A stretch of DNA of 64,000 nt from an uncultured Bacteroides sp. (GTDB lineage Bacteria; Bacteroidota; Bacteroidia; Bacteroidales; Bacteroidaceae), in NCBI RefSeq assembly GCF_910585845.1, contig NZ_CAJUHF010000003.1, forward strand, positions 1 through 64,000. Direction: 5' to 3'. Under the pieces are notes generated by a model. That model was not told the DNA's origin. It did not search any database and worked only from the letters and a program-made list of their open reading frames with translations. This document shows, piece after piece, positions 50,339 to 60,271 of this stretch. The translations under genes were made by a program, and so were the position numbers. Each line of letters begins with the position of its first letter. Within the stretch, counting starts at the first letter, position 1.

Positions 50339-51211
50339 ATGAAAGGAATTATTCTTGCCGGTGGCAGTGCCACCCGCCTATACCCCTTGTCTAAGGCCAT
50401 TTCCAAGCAAATTATGCCGGTTTATGACAAACCGATGATCTACTATCCGCTTTCCACACTTATGTTGGCAGGGATACGCGAAGTGCTGATTATCTCTACT
50501 CCGCGCGACTTACCCATGTTCCGTGAATTGCTCGGTACGGGCGAAGAGTTAGGCATGTCCTTCTCCTATAAGGTGCAGGAGAAACCCAACGGTCTGGCAC
50601 AAGCCTTCGTATTGGGTGCCGACTTTTTGGATGGTGGTCCCGGATGCCTCATTCTGGGCGACAACATGTTCTATGGGCAAGGCTTTTCCGCTATGTTGAA
50701 GCGTGCCGCTTCCATCGAAAAAGGCGCCTGCATCTTTGGTTACTACGTGAAAGACCCGCGTGCATATGGTGTTGTGGAATTTGATGCAGACGGCAAAGCC
50801 ATCTCCTTGGAAGAGAAACCGGAGTGTCCGAAAAGCAACTATGCCGTTCCCGGCCTTTACTTCTACGACTCTACAGTCACCGCCAAAGCTGCCGCCCTTA
50901 AGCCTTCGGCACGTGGCGAATATGAAATCACCGACCTCAACCGCCTCTATCTGGACGAAGGTACACTGAAAGTGGAAATCTTCGGGCGCGGTTTTGCCTG
51001 GCTCGATACGGGTAACTGCGACAGCCTGCTGGAGGCAAGCAACTTTGTTGCCACGATACAGAACCGGCAAGGTTTCCGCGTGAGCTGTATCGAAGAGATA
51101 GCCTGGCGTAAAGGCTGGATCAATGTAGACCAGCTTTACCGTCTGGGCGAGCAACTGGGAAAAACAGAGTATGGCAAATATCTGATGGAACTTGCCGACT
51201 CATACCGGTAG
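50339..51211 (+). CDS. rfbA: Glucose-1-phosphate thymidylyltransferase
   Basis: A 290-residue enzyme joining dTTP and glucose-1-phosphate to give dTDP-glucose, the first step of dTDP-deoxysugar synthesis. The nucleotide-binding N-terminus MKGIILAGGSATRLYPLSKA and the sugar-binding KPMIYYPLSTLMLAGIREVL, then YKVQEKPNGLAQAF and ILGDNMFYG, are the RmlA signatures. The C-terminal dTDP-regulatory region is present (GFRVSCIEEIAWRKGWI). It heads a two-gene operon with rfbB; rfbC and rfbD are not in the window. Confidence 0.96.
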   Translation: MKGIILAGGSATRLYPLSKAISKQIMPVYDKPMIYYPLSTLMLAGIREVLIISTPRDLPMFRELLGTGEELGMSFSYKVQEKPNGLAQAFVLGADFLDGGPGCLILGDNMFYGQGFSAMLKRAASIEKGACIFGYYVKDPRAYGVVEFDADGKAISLEEKPECPKSNYAVPGLYFYDSTVTAKAAALKPSARGEYEITDLNRLYLDEGTLKVEIFGRGFAWLDTGNCDSLLEASNFVATIQNRQGFRVSCIEEIAWRKGWINVDQLYRLGEQLGKTEYGKYLMELADSYR

Positions 51212-51254
51212 GAGAGGGACTAACCAACTAAAAAAATTACAAACTCAATATCTT

Positions 51255-52394
51255 ATGAAAACTTATCTTGTGACTGGTGCCGCCGGATTCATAGGCGCCA
51301 ACTACATCAAGTACATCTTGGCTAAGCACAATGATGTGAAAGTGGTTATACTTGATTCTTTGACATACGCCGGAAATCTGGGTACGATAGCCGGTGACAT
51401 TGACGACGAACGCTGCTTCTTCGTGAAAGGAGACATCTGCGACCGTGCGCTTGCCGACGAACTCTTCGCCAGGTTCAAGTTCGACTATGTGGTGAACTTT
51501 GCTGCCGAAAGCCATGTGGACCGCAGCATCGAAAATCCGCAGCTCTTCCTGATGACGAATATTCTGGGTACACAGAACCTGCTGGATGCCGCCCGCCGTG
51601 CATGGGTGACGGGAAAGGACGAGAACGGTTATCCTACTTGGCGGAAAGGTGTGCGCTATCATCAGGTATCTACCGATGAGGTATATGGTTCGTTGGGAGC
51701 TGAAGGATATTTTACGGAACAGACTCCGCTCTGTCCGCATAGCCCCTATAGTGCCTCTAAGACCAGTGCCGACATGGTCGTGATGGCATATCATGACACG
51801 TATAAGATGCCTGTATCCATTACCCGCTGTTCCAATAACTACGGTCCCTATCACTTCCCCGAGAAGCTGATACCGCTGATTATCAAGAATATTCTGGAAG
51901 GCAAGAAACTGCCTGTGTATGGTGACGGAAGCAACGTGCGCGATTGGTTGTACGTGGAAGACCACTGTAAAGCCATCGACCTGGTAGTTCGCGAAGGTGT
52001 CGAAGGCGAAGTCTATAACGTAGGTGGACACAATGAGAAGACAAACCTGGAAATCGTGAAGCTGACCATCTCTACTATCCACCGCCTGATGACGGAGAAG
52101 CCGGAATATCGCGAAGTGCTGAAGAAGAAAGTAACAGGCGAAGACGGACAGATTGATATCAGCTGGATAAACGAAGATCTGATCACTTTCGTCAAAGACC
52201 GCCTCGGTCATGACCAGCGCTATGCCATAGATCCGACCAAGATTACCAATGCTTTAGGATGGTATCCGGAAACAAAGTTTGAGGTAGGCATCGTGAAGAC
52301 GATCGAATGGTACCTGAATAATCAGGCTTGGGTAGAAGAAGTGACCAGCGGCGACTACCAACATTATTACGAAAGAATGTACGGAGCAAGATGA
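51255..52394 (+). CDS. rfbB: dTDP-glucose 4,6-dehydratase
   Basis: A 379-residue short-chain dehydrogenase/reductase; start MKTYLVTGAAGFIGANYIKY, with the NAD-binding G-x-x-G-x-x-G near the N-terminus. A start 21 codons earlier inside rfbA is rejected. The catalytic Thr and DE pair is seen in HQVSTDEVYGSLG, and the Tyr-Lys pair in SPYSASKTSADMVV. It converts dTDP-glucose to the 4-keto-6-deoxy sugar used for rhamnose and other surface sugars. It follows rfbA by 43 bp and ends in a terminator hairpin. Confidence 0.95.
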   Translation: MKTYLVTGAAGFIGANYIKYILAKHNDVKVVILDSLTYAGNLGTIAGDIDDERCFFVKGDICDRALADELFARFKFDYVVNFAAESHVDRSIENPQLFLMTNILGTQNLLDAARRAWVTGKDENGYPTWRKGVRYHQVSTDEVYGSLGAEGYFTEQTPLCPHSPYSASKTSADMVVMAYHDTYKMPVSITRCSNNYGPYHFPEKLIPLIIKNILEGKKLPVYGDGSNVRDWLYVEDHCKAIDLVVREGVEGEVYNVGGHNEKTNLEIVKLTISTIHRLMTEKPEYREVLKKKVTGEDGQIDISWINEDLITFVKDRLGHDQRYAIDPTKITNALGWYPETKFEVGIVKTIEWYLNNQAWVEEVTSGDYQHYYERMYGAR

Positions 52395-52402
52395 TTTGAG
52401 AA

Positions 52403-52445
52403 AATCACTCCTGCTACGAATAATTGTGGTAGGAGTGATTCTTTC
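52403..52445 (+). terminator. Terminator after rfbB
   Basis: AATCACTCCT at 52403-52412 pairs with AGGAGTGATT at 52431-52440, with further partial pairing toward the loop, followed by CTTTC. The T run is short. Confidence 0.6.
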
Positions 52446-52592
52446 AATTCGGGCATAATGACATACCCTCGGTTCGGTAAAGAGAGGGGGATTTGTACAT
52501 TTACTTCTTTATTCGCAATGATGTACCGTTAGGATTCGCCTTGGATTGAAACAAGGCGGAATAGTGTGGGTTTGCAGTAAGGAATGTGAAGC

Positions 52593-53507
52593 TTAGGCAA
52601 TGGATAGTGCGGCTGCAAGTAGCAATCCTAAGAGTAACATGTTGCGTGAAGTCTCGCCCAGTATGCGGTTCAGTTGTTTGCCACTGCCGATATGAACCAT
52701 TCCGCGCCATGTCCGTATATGCAGACAGAGGTAGATGCCGGGTGCCCAGATAAATTCGAACGGAGTCAACCTGCCCGTGAATAGAAATCGGAAGCAACAT
52801 AGTGCGGCGGCAATACCCAAACCCAGATACATGTATTCTCCGAATTTTTTGCCGTAACGTACCACTAAGGTCTGTTTACCGCTGATGGCGTCTTGTTCGC
52901 GGTCGCGGTAGTTGTTTACCATCAATAAAGTGTCTATCGCCAGACCACTGATGAGTGACAACGTCACTGCATCCATATCTATCGTGTATGCCTGTATATA
53001 GAAAGTGCCGCATACAGGGACGAATCCAAAGAAGACCAATACCAGCACATCTCCCCATCCCCGATAAGAGAGCAGAGTGGTATAGAGAAAGGCGAACAGC
53101 ACGCATGCTCCTCCCAACATCACCAATTCCCAGCCCCTGTAGGGTAATTGCTCCCAGACGACGAACAACGTGGCAAGCCCGGTCAGACAAGAGAACAGTA
53201 GTATGATGCCGATGCCCGTCTTCATGGCGCGTGTCGTAATCCAACCCTCAGCACAGGCACGCTGTGGACCCAACCGGTCCTGTCGGTCGGAGCCTTTCAG
53301 GTAGTCGAATAAATCGTTGATAAAGTTGGCTGCTATCTGCATGCCGCAGGCAAAGAGGAGGCAAAGCAGAGCAGGGACGCTCTTGAAGAGTCCGTCGCTG
53401 ACGGCAAGGGCACTGCCTAACAGTACCGGTATGATGGCTCCTGTAAGGGTCTTGGGGCGGGCGGCAAGAAACCAGGCATGGAATGAGTTGGGTTTGACTT
53501 CTTTCAT
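52593..53507 (-). CDS. menA: 1,4-dihydroxy-2-naphthoate polyprenyltransferase
   Basis: A 304-residue UbiA-family membrane enzyme that attaches the prenyl chain to dihydroxynaphthoate in menaquinone synthesis. The substrate Asp motif is NFINDLFDYLKGSDRQDRLGP near residues 63-83, and the second is NNYRDREQDAISGKQTL at about 188-204. Hydrophobic helices occur throughout. The N-terminal AWFLAARPKTLTGAIIPVLLGSA is typical of MenA. It is divergent from the metallophosphoesterase gene, with facing promoters 11 bp apart. Confidence 0.93.
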   Translation of the reverse strand: MKEVKPNSFHAWFLAARPKTLTGAIIPVLLGSALAVSDGLFKSVPALLCLLFACGMQIAANFINDLFDYLKGSDRQDRLGPQRACAEGWITTRAMKTGIGIILLFSCLTGLATLFVVWEQLPYRGWELVMLGGACVLFAFLYTTLLSYRGWGDVLVLVFFGFVPVCGTFYIQAYTIDMDAVTLSLISGLAIDTLLMVNNYRDREQDAISGKQTLVVRYGKKFGEYMYLGLGIAAALCCFRFLFTGRLTPFEFIWAPGIYLCLHIRTWRGMVHIGSGKQLNRILGETSRNMLLLGLLLAAALSIA

Positions 53508-53611
53508 TGATGTATTTCTTTCTTAAATCTCTCTCTTTCTTAATCTCTCTTTTTTCTTGATGTATCCTTTGGAGGTAGATCCTTTTTGGAATATCAGCCG
53601 TCAATCGGCTC

Positions 53612-53620
53612 GCAAAGATA
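53612..53620 (-). promoter_or_regulatory. Bacteroides -7 element for menA
   Basis: TATCTTTGC on the minus strand. It is separated by 11 bp from the oppositely directed -7 element at 53632-53640, so each promoter's upstream element overlaps the other's -7. Confidence 0.65.
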
Positions 53621-53631
53621 CAGAAAATCGC

Positions 53632-53640
53632 TATCTTTGC
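53632..53640 (+). promoter_or_regulatory. Bacteroides -7 element for the metallophosphoesterase gene
   Basis: TATCTTTGC on the plus strand, only 7 bp before the ATG at 53648, so the leader would be very short or absent. Confidence 0.6.
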
Positions 53641-53647
53641 GTCTGCT

Positions 53648-54598
53648 ATGATGAAGAAATTGATTTATATCTGTATCCTTTCAGGGTTGCTTTTCTCCTC
53701 ATGTCGGTCGTACAGCCGCCTGCCCTTGTCACTGCCTCCGCACATCTCGGCAGAAGACAGTATCCGGATGGCGAATACGAAGATTACCATCTTCAGACAG
53801 CGTACCGGCTATAAAGGCATCAGCCGACTGAAGACGTATGAGTTTGCCCATCCAGACGTGCCTGTTGCTTTCGACGGGTTCCGCATGGCTTTCGTCTCCG
53901 ACTTGCATTATAAAAGCCTATTCAAGGAAAAAGGATTGGATAATCTGGTGAAACTGCTCAAAGAGCAACATGCTGATGTGTTGCTGGTGGGAGGCGACCT
54001 GCACGAAGGATGCGAGTATGTACCTTCCGTCATTGCCGCCCTTGCCGCGGTCAAACCTCCGATGGGGGTGTATGCCGTACTGGGCAATAATGATTACGAG
54101 GCGTGCTACGACGAAATTGTCCGTGAGATGCGGCGGTGCGGTGTGCATCTGCTGGAGCATAAGGTTGATACGTTGAGGCGGAACGGGGAAGAGATACAGA
54201 TTGCCGGTGTGCGCAATCCTTTCGATTTGAAGAAGAACGGTACTGCTCCTACGCTTGCCCTTTCTCCCGAAGATTTTGTGGTTCTACTGACCCATACGCC
54301 CGATTATGCCGAAGATGTTCCCGTCACCCATGCCGACTTGGTACTTGCAGGACATACCCACGGCGGACAGGTGACTCTGTTCGGTTGGTATGCCCCTATA
54401 CTCCCTTCCCATTACGGGCAACGCTTCCGTACCGGTGTGCGCTATAACTCGATGCGCACACCGATGATCATAACCAATGGCATCGGCACGTCCAACAGGA
54501 ACGTCCGCCTTTTTGCCCCCAGCGAAGCGGTAATGATTATCCTTCGCCGGGCAGAAGTACCACGCCCAGTTTCTTCTTTCCGTCCATCTTTACCGTGA
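53648..54598 (+). CDS. Calcineurin-like metallophosphoesterase, lipoprotein-type N-terminus
   Basis: A 316-residue protein with an N-terminal lipoprotein-like signal (KLIYICILSGLLFSSC). Metal-binding motifs appear in order: FVSDLHYKS, LLVGGDLHEG, AVLGNNDYEA, LLTHTPDY and LAGHTHGGQVTLFG. It resembles the YkuE/YaeI group, which acts on envelope-associated phosphoesters such as UDP-sugar lipids; the substrate here is unknown. Its last 62 bases overlap the 3' end of the convergent PEP/pyruvate-binding gene. Confidence 0.88.
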   Translation: MMKKLIYICILSGLLFSSCRSYSRLPLSLPPHISAEDSIRMANTKITIFRQRTGYKGISRLKTYEFAHPDVPVAFDGFRMAFVSDLHYKSLFKEKGLDNLVKLLKEQHADVLLVGGDLHEGCEYVPSVIAALAAVKPPMGVYAVLGNNDYEACYDEIVREMRRCGVHLLEHKVDTLRRNGEEIQIAGVRNPFDLKKNGTAPTLALSPEDFVVLLTHTPDYAEDVPVTHADLVLAGHTHGGQVTLFGWYAPILPSHYGQRFRTGVRYNSMRTPMIITNGIGTSNRNVRLFAPSEAVMIILRRAEVPRPVSSFRPSLP

Positions 54599-57509
54599 CA
54601 GGCTGTCCGAAGCGGATGTGGCGCAGGTATTTGCTTTCGTATACGGCAGGTTGGGCATTCAGGAAGTCCTGATTATATACCCCATCGTCCATGTAGGCAT
54701 TGATGGTGAAGTAACCTACGCCGAAAGAAGTCAGGTTTTGGAAGAAGTGGGTTCCTTGGCTGGGGTCTACCCGATAATTGGTCAACCCAGCTTCCACGAT
54801 GACGCGGGCGGCACTGATATGCGGCCATTTTACCGGGATGCCCAGCCAGGTATCGCTACTTCCCCAACGACCCGGACCTATCAGGACGTAATTCTTGCCT
54901 TCGTCGAGGAATTGCTGGTTCAGTTTCTCGATCTCCCATGCAATCTCTTGATTGTGCGAAGCGCTGTAGTCGTCAGTCTTTACGTAGACCACGTCATGCA
55001 GGTCGTTCATGATTCCGTGTCCGAGGGAATTGTTGGAACGCAGCAGCAACTTGTCATCCGGTATGGTGTTGAGGTCTTCGTCCAGCATCTCCTTGGTATC
55101 GACGATAGGGCGTACTTGCAGGAGGTAGAACGTACCACTCTTGTCCTTCTCGCGGCTCATGGTAGCGGCAAACTCAATTTCTACGGGACGGCGCATCTCC
55201 TGTTCTCCGTACTTCAACACCAGTTGCAGGATGCGTGCCAGTGGGAAGACATCATGTTGCAGGATGTTGGCGAAAGTGATGACCTTACGTCCGCCAGGAT
55301 ACAGTCCGTCGCGAATGATCTGGTCGTAGGGGTCGTAGGTAGAGGCGATGTAGTTCAGGGCACCGTCCTTCTCGGCCTCCTTCACATGCAGTTTCAGCAG
55401 GTTGAAGCCGTCGTCGATGGAGAAATTGTGTCCTACGTTTTTCAGGTCGAGGGCATAGAAGCGGGTTTGTGTCTCCTTCAGGGCAATTTCCATTTCGCTG
55501 GTCTGCAGGACCTGATGGGGGTGATAGGGAGAGAAGCGGAGAGTCATTCCACCGTCTACGATGTATTTTCCTAAGCCGAGGGCAAGGTTCACGGTACCCT
55601 CTTCCGCAACTTCGTCACCGATGGGGTAGTAGTTGAGCGAACGTGCCACGCCGGACATGTTGGGATAGTAACGGTCGCCGTACATGTTGCCCACGACTTC
55701 CTGAAGGATGACTGCCATCTTCTCTTGATCGATGACGTTGCTTGTGGCTTGCATGTAGGCCTTGCTATCGCGGAAGTAGACCGAAGCATATACCCCCTTG
55801 ATAGCGTCGGAGAGCATGCGCAGCATCTCATACTTGTCGTCGAGGTAGGGGATCATGTAGGTGTTATAGATTCCGGCGAAGGGCTGATAGTGCGAGTCTT
55901 CCAGCAGGGAAGAGGAGCGGATGGCAAGCGGTGACTTCACTACGTCGAAGAAGGTGAAGAAGTCTTCCACGAGGCGGTCGGGCAGCTTGGCTTTCAGGAA
56001 ATAGCGTAGGATCAGGGCATCATCGGAGTCGGAGAGGGCTACCTGATAGAGGTTGTTGGTCTCCATAAATTCGTCGAAGACATCAGTACAAAGCACTACG
56101 GTCTTGGGGATGGCGACACGGGCATTGTCGAACTCCTCGAATTCCGGATGATGTTTCACCATATTGTCGATGAAGGCAAGACCGCGTCCTTTTCCTCCCA
56201 GCGAGCCGTCGCCGATGCGGGCGAAGTTGGAGTAACGGTCGAAGCGGTCACGCTTGAAGACAGCCACGACACCTTGGTTTTTCATCTTGCGGTACTTCAC
56301 GATGGCTTCGAAGATAATTCGCCGGTGAGCATCGACGTCCTGCAGGCTATTCCAAGTGATGGGTTTCAGAAACTCTGCCACAGGGAACATGGCACGGGAG
56401 TAGAGCCAGCGGCTGATATGGTTACGGCTGATATGGTAGAGGAACGACTCTGCCGGAATGGCAAACAGTATGTTTTGCAGCTCCTTGAGGTTTTTCACAC
56501 GTGCAATCTCTTCCATTGTGTCGGGGTTGCGGAACACGAAATCACCGAAACCGAAGTTCTCCATGACGATGCGGCGCAGGTCGACATCCATCTTTTTGGA
56601 GTTCTTGTCGATGAAAGCGGCGCCATATTTGGAGGCGTAGAGGGCATTCTCCGATTCACTGGACTGGATGATAAGCGGTACGAACGGGTCTTGCTTGCGG
56701 ATGGCGGCACAGAGCCTGATGCCGGCAAGTCCGTCTTTTTCGCCACGCTCCACACGGGGGAAGCGGACATCGGTGATCACTCCCAATATGTTGTTCTTGT
56801 ATCTTTCGTAGATGCCGATCGCCTCATCGTAGGTACGTGCCAGGACGATTTTAGGGCGTCCACGCATGCGCAGCGTACGTTGGTGGGCATTCAGTGCTTC
56901 GGTACTGAACTCTTGGCTCTGCTTTAATACGAATTTGTAGAGGTTGGGCAGGATAGAGGAGTAGAAGCGTATGCCGTCTTCTACGAGAAGTATCAGCTGT
57001 ACGCCTACCTCTTTGACGTCATGTTCCAGGTTCATCTTGTCTTCTATCAGCTTGATGATGGAGACCAGCAGATCGGTGTTGCCCAGCCAGCAGAACACAT
57101 ACTCGAAGGCACTTAGGTCTTCGTTGGCAATGCGCTTGGTGATGCCGTGGCTGAAAGGGGTCAGTATCACGACAGGTATGTGCTCATATAGGCTTTTGAT
57201 GTGGCGTGCCACATCAAAACTCTCGTTGTCACCCGTTCCCGGCATGCAGATGATGAGATCGAAAGGCACGGTGGAGAGTTGTGCCAACGCCTCTTCGCAG
57301 GTCGATACCTGAGTGAAGCGTGGCGGATAGCGCAGGGAAAGCGAGGTATACTCGTTGAAGATTTTCTCGTCGATTCGTCCGTCGTCTTCTAGCATGAAGG
57401 CATCGTAGGGATTGGCGATGAGCAAGATGTTGAAGATACGCCTCGTCATCAGGTTGGCGAACTGCGTGTCCTTGAAATAGAGTTGGTTTAATTTAAGCTT
57501 GCTGAGCAT
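54537..57509 (-). CDS. PEP/pyruvate-binding (PPDK N-terminal) protein with two receiver-like domains
   Basis: A 990-residue protein. Residues about 25-165 look receiver-like (ILLIANPYDAFMLEDD, FDLIICMPGTGDNESFDVARHI), and about 170-330 form a second one (LILLVEDGIRFYSSILP, ILGVITDVRFPR, VPLIIQSSE). From about 430 the PPDK/PEP synthase ATP-grasp domain follows (GDGSLGGKGRGLAFIDNMV, AIRSSSLLEDSHYQPFAGIYNTY, VEIEFAATMS, YLLQVRPIVD). The mobile phosphohistidine domain (TSHAA motif) and PEP-binding barrel of true PEP synthases are not seen. It is therefore unlikely to be a complete PEP synthase and may be a regulatory or alternative phosphotransferase. Confidence 0.8.
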   Translation of the reverse strand: MLSKLKLNQLYFKDTQFANLMTRRIFNILLIANPYDAFMLEDDGRIDEKIFNEYTSLSLRYPPRFTQVSTCEEALAQLSTVPFDLIICMPGTGDNESFDVARHIKSLYEHIPVVILTPFSHGITKRIANEDLSAFEYVFCWLGNTDLLVSIIKLIEDKMNLEHDVKEVGVQLILLVEDGIRFYSSILPNLYKFVLKQSQEFSTEALNAHQRTLRMRGRPKIVLARTYDEAIGIYERYKNNILGVITDVRFPRVERGEKDGLAGIRLCAAIRKQDPFVPLIIQSSESENALYASKYGAAFIDKNSKKMDVDLRRIVMENFGFGDFVFRNPDTMEEIARVKNLKELQNILFAIPAESFLYHISRNHISRWLYSRAMFPVAEFLKPITWNSLQDVDAHRRIIFEAIVKYRKMKNQGVVAVFKRDRFDRYSNFARIGDGSLGGKGRGLAFIDNMVKHHPEFEEFDNARVAIPKTVVLCTDVFDEFMETNNLYQVALSDSDDALILRYFLKAKLPDRLVEDFFTFFDVVKSPLAIRSSSLLEDSHYQPFAGIYNTYMIPYLDDKYEMLRMLSDAIKGVYASVYFRDSKAYMQATSNVIDQEKMAVILQEVVGNMYGDRYYPNMSGVARSLNYYPIGDEVAEEGTVNLALGLGKYIVDGGMTLRFSPYHPHQVLQTSEMEIALKETQTRFYALDLKNVGHNFSIDDGFNLLKLHVKEAEKDGALNYIASTYDPYDQIIRDGLYPGGRKVITFANILQHDVFPLARILQLVLKYGEQEMRRPVEIEFAATMSREKDKSGTFYLLQVRPIVDTKEMLDEDLNTIPDDKLLLRSNNSLGHGIMNDLHDVVYVKTDDYSASHNQEIAWEIEKLNQQFLDEGKNYVLIGPGRWGSSDTWLGIPVKWPHISAARVIVEAGLTNYRVDPSQGTHFFQNLTSFGVGYFTINAYMDDGVYNQDFLNAQPAVYESKYLRHIRFGQPVTVKMDGKKKLGVVLLPGEG

Positions 57510-57968
57510 GGCTTATCATGGTTTATAGGTTTGACGGGCAAAAGTAATAGAAACAGAACGATTTATAACGTTTTCTGGGTACTTTTTCGTATGTTTCTTA
57601 TTAGAAAAGTGATTTTTTCCCTTTTTGGTTGGTTTTCCTTTCTTATCTGTACTTATCATCTATTCTGACGTGGGTGGAAGGAGGTATGGAATCCTAAAAT
57701 TATTGTGGTTAAAAATGCTTGTATTTGGTGTGAACCGGTATAACTGTTACCCTTCTGTGGCATTTGGAGGTGTTCTTAATGGTACTAAATGAGATAACCG
57801 CGAAAGAAAGGCATAATTATGCATTAATTTCTTGTTTGCTATTAACAGTTTTTGTAATTTTACGCCTAAATGAAGTGAACCGACGGTAATATGTAGATAA
57901 TCCGACGAGTTGAAATCGTATTGTGTCCATGTGAATGTGTGACTATATATAATAATGTGTAATAAGCA
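57510..57968. other. 459-bp divergent intergenic region
   Basis: It holds a possible leftward -7 element (TACTTTTGC, 57538-57546) for the PEP/pyruvate-binding gene and an AT-rich stretch before the prolyl oligopeptidase gene. No structured RNA or gene is recognised. Confidence 0.5.
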
Positions 57969-60080
57969 ATGAAAAAAGTAACTTTATTCGCAACAGGTAT
58001 CATTATGATGTCATGTGCACAACAGCAACAGAAACTGGCGTATCCTGAAACCGCAAAGGTGGATACGGTAGATGTTTATTTTGGAACAGAAGTCCCCGAT
58101 CCTTATCGCTGGCTGGAGAATGATACCTCCGAGGCAACTGCAGCATGGGTGGAAGCACAGAATCAGGTGACAAACGCTTATCTAGCTAAAATCCCGTTCC
58201 GTAATGCCTTGCTGAACCGTCTGACGGATTTGGCTAATTACGAGAAAATCGGTGCACCTTTTAAGAAGCATGGCAAATATTACTTCTACAAGAACGACGG
58301 ATTGCAGAATCAGAGTGTGCTCTACGTGCAGGACAGTTTGGAAGGCGAACCGCGCGTATTCCTCGACCCCAACAAATTGTCGGACGACGGCACTGTAGCA
58401 CTGACTGGTATTTCCTTCTCACACGACGGGAAATATACGGCATATACCATCTCGCGCAGTGGTTCGGATTGGACCGAAATCTATGTCATGGACACGGAAA
58501 CCAGCCAGTTACTGGAGGATCATATCCTGTGGGCTAAGTTCTCAGGTGCTTCCTGGCAGGGGGACGGCTTTTACTACAGCGCATACGATGCTCCGGTGAA
58601 AGGTAAGGAGTTCTCCAACGTGAACGAGATGCATAAAATCTATTTCCACAAGATGGGTACCCCGCAATCGGAAGACAAGCTGGTTTATCAGAATCCTGCC
58701 TATCCGAAACGCTTCTACAGTGCCAGTGTGAATGAAGATGAGACACTGTTGTTCCTCTATGAGTCGGGCGAAGGACGTGGAAACGCCCTGTACGTGAAGG
58801 ATCTGCGTAAACCGAACGCACCTTTCGTGGCAATGGCTACGGATATGGACTACAACTATTATCCTATCGAAATAATAGGCGACAAGATGTACATATTCAC
58901 TAATTTCGGTGCTCCCAAGTATCGCCTATTGGTGGCAGACGTCAGCAAGCCTGAACTGAAAGACTGGGTAGAGCTGGTGCCTGAGACAGAGAATGTGCTT
59001 TCTGGTGCAGAAGTGATAGGCGGGAAGTTATTCCTGACATATGATAAGGATGTTGCCAACCATGCATACGTATATGATTTGACAGGCAAGATGATACAGG
59101 AAATCCAATTGCCGTCGCTTGGGTCGGTCAGCTTCAGCGGTGACAAGGATGACAAGGAATGTTTCTTTGGATTTACATCGTTCACGGTTCCCGGTGCTAC
59201 CTATAAATATGATATGGACCAGAATGCCTACGAACTTTTCCGTGCTCCTAAAGTAGCCTTCAATCCGGATGAGTATATGACTGAACAGGTGTTCTACCCC
59301 AGTAAAGACGGTACGAAGATACCTATGTTCCTCACTTATAAGAAAGGTTTGAAGAAGGATGGCAAGAATCCGGTATACCTCTATGCTTATGGTGGGTTCA
59401 ATATCAGCCTTTATCCCTCTTTTTCCACTTCACGTGTTCCGTTTTTGGAAAATGGCGGTATCTATGCACAGGCAAACCTGCGCGGTGGTGGCGAATATGG
59501 TGAAGAGTGGCACGTGGCAGGTACGAAGATGCAGAAACAAAATGTATTCGATGACTTTATCTCTGCAGCCGAATACCTCATTAATAGTAAGTATACCAAT
59601 AAAGATAAGATTGCTATCGTAGGCGGTTCTAACGGTGGTCTGCTGGTGGGCGCTTGCATGACACAACGTCCTGACCTCTTCCGTGTGGCCATTCCGCAAG
59701 TAGGAGTGATGGATATGCTCCGCTATCACAAATTCACCATTGGCTGGAATTGGGCAAGTGATTATGGTACGAGCGATGACAGCAAGGAGATGTTTGACTA
59801 CCTGAAAGGTTACTCTCCTTTGCACAATCTGAAACTTGGGGGCAAGTATCCTGCAACTATGGTTACCACGGCCGATCATGACGACCGTGTGGTTCCTGCC
59901 CATTCATTCAAGTTTGCTGCTACCTTGCAAGAGTGCAATGACGGAACGAATCCTACTCTGATCCGCGTCGACAGCAAGGCTGGACATGGAGCAGGTAAGC
60001 CTATGGCTAAAGTATTGGAAGAACAGGCTGATATCTATGGCTTTATCATGTATAACTTGGGCATGACCCCAAAATTCTAA
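57969..60080 (+). CDS. Prolyl oligopeptidase family serine peptidase (S9A), exported
   Basis: A 703-residue protein. The N-terminus MKKVTLFATGIIMMSCAQQQQ is a lipoprotein signal. Residues about 25-420 form the seven-bladed propeller (DPYRWLENDTSEATAAWVE is the usual POP opening). The hydrolase domain has the nucleophile S554 in IVGGSNGGLLVG, the Asp in ATMVTTADHDDRVVPAHSFK and the His in DSKAGHGAGKP. It cleaves after proline in short peptides, here probably in the periplasm. It is monocistronic, upstream of gdhA, with 273 bp between. Confidence 0.94.
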   Translation: MKKVTLFATGIIMMSCAQQQQKLAYPETAKVDTVDVYFGTEVPDPYRWLENDTSEATAAWVEAQNQVTNAYLAKIPFRNALLNRLTDLANYEKIGAPFKKHGKYYFYKNDGLQNQSVLYVQDSLEGEPRVFLDPNKLSDDGTVALTGISFSHDGKYTAYTISRSGSDWTEIYVMDTETSQLLEDHILWAKFSGASWQGDGFYYSAYDAPVKGKEFSNVNEMHKIYFHKMGTPQSEDKLVYQNPAYPKRFYSASVNEDETLLFLYESGEGRGNALYVKDLRKPNAPFVAMATDMDYNYYPIEIIGDKMYIFTNFGAPKYRLLVADVSKPELKDWVELVPETENVLSGAEVIGGKLFLTYDKDVANHAYVYDLTGKMIQEIQLPSLGSVSFSGDKDDKECFFGFTSFTVPGATYKYDMDQNAYELFRAPKVAFNPDEYMTEQVFYPSKDGTKIPMFLTYKKGLKKDGKNPVYLYAYGGFNISLYPSFSTSRVPFLENGGIYAQANLRGGGEYGEEWHVAGTKMQKQNVFDDFISAAEYLINSKYTNKDKIAIVGGSNGGLLVGACMTQRPDLFRVAIPQVGVMDMLRYHKFTIGWNWASDYGTSDDSKEMFDYLKGYSPLHNLKLGGKYPATMVTTADHDDRVVPAHSFKFAATLQECNDGTNPTLIRVDSKAGHGAGKPMAKVLEEQADIYGFIMYNLGMTPKF

Positions 60081-60271
60081 AGCAGGCAGATAGAAACTGT
60101 AGCGTGTAAGGTAGAAAGTGTGTAACTAGTTGTATGATATCCGGTTGCTTGCTTTCTGCCTTGTCTGTATACTTTCGCTCCATTCTTGGCATATATTCTA
60201 TAGAAAATATCATTTTATCATTATTTAATCAAAAAAATGCCGAAAAATAGGATTTGATTCAAAAGATTATT

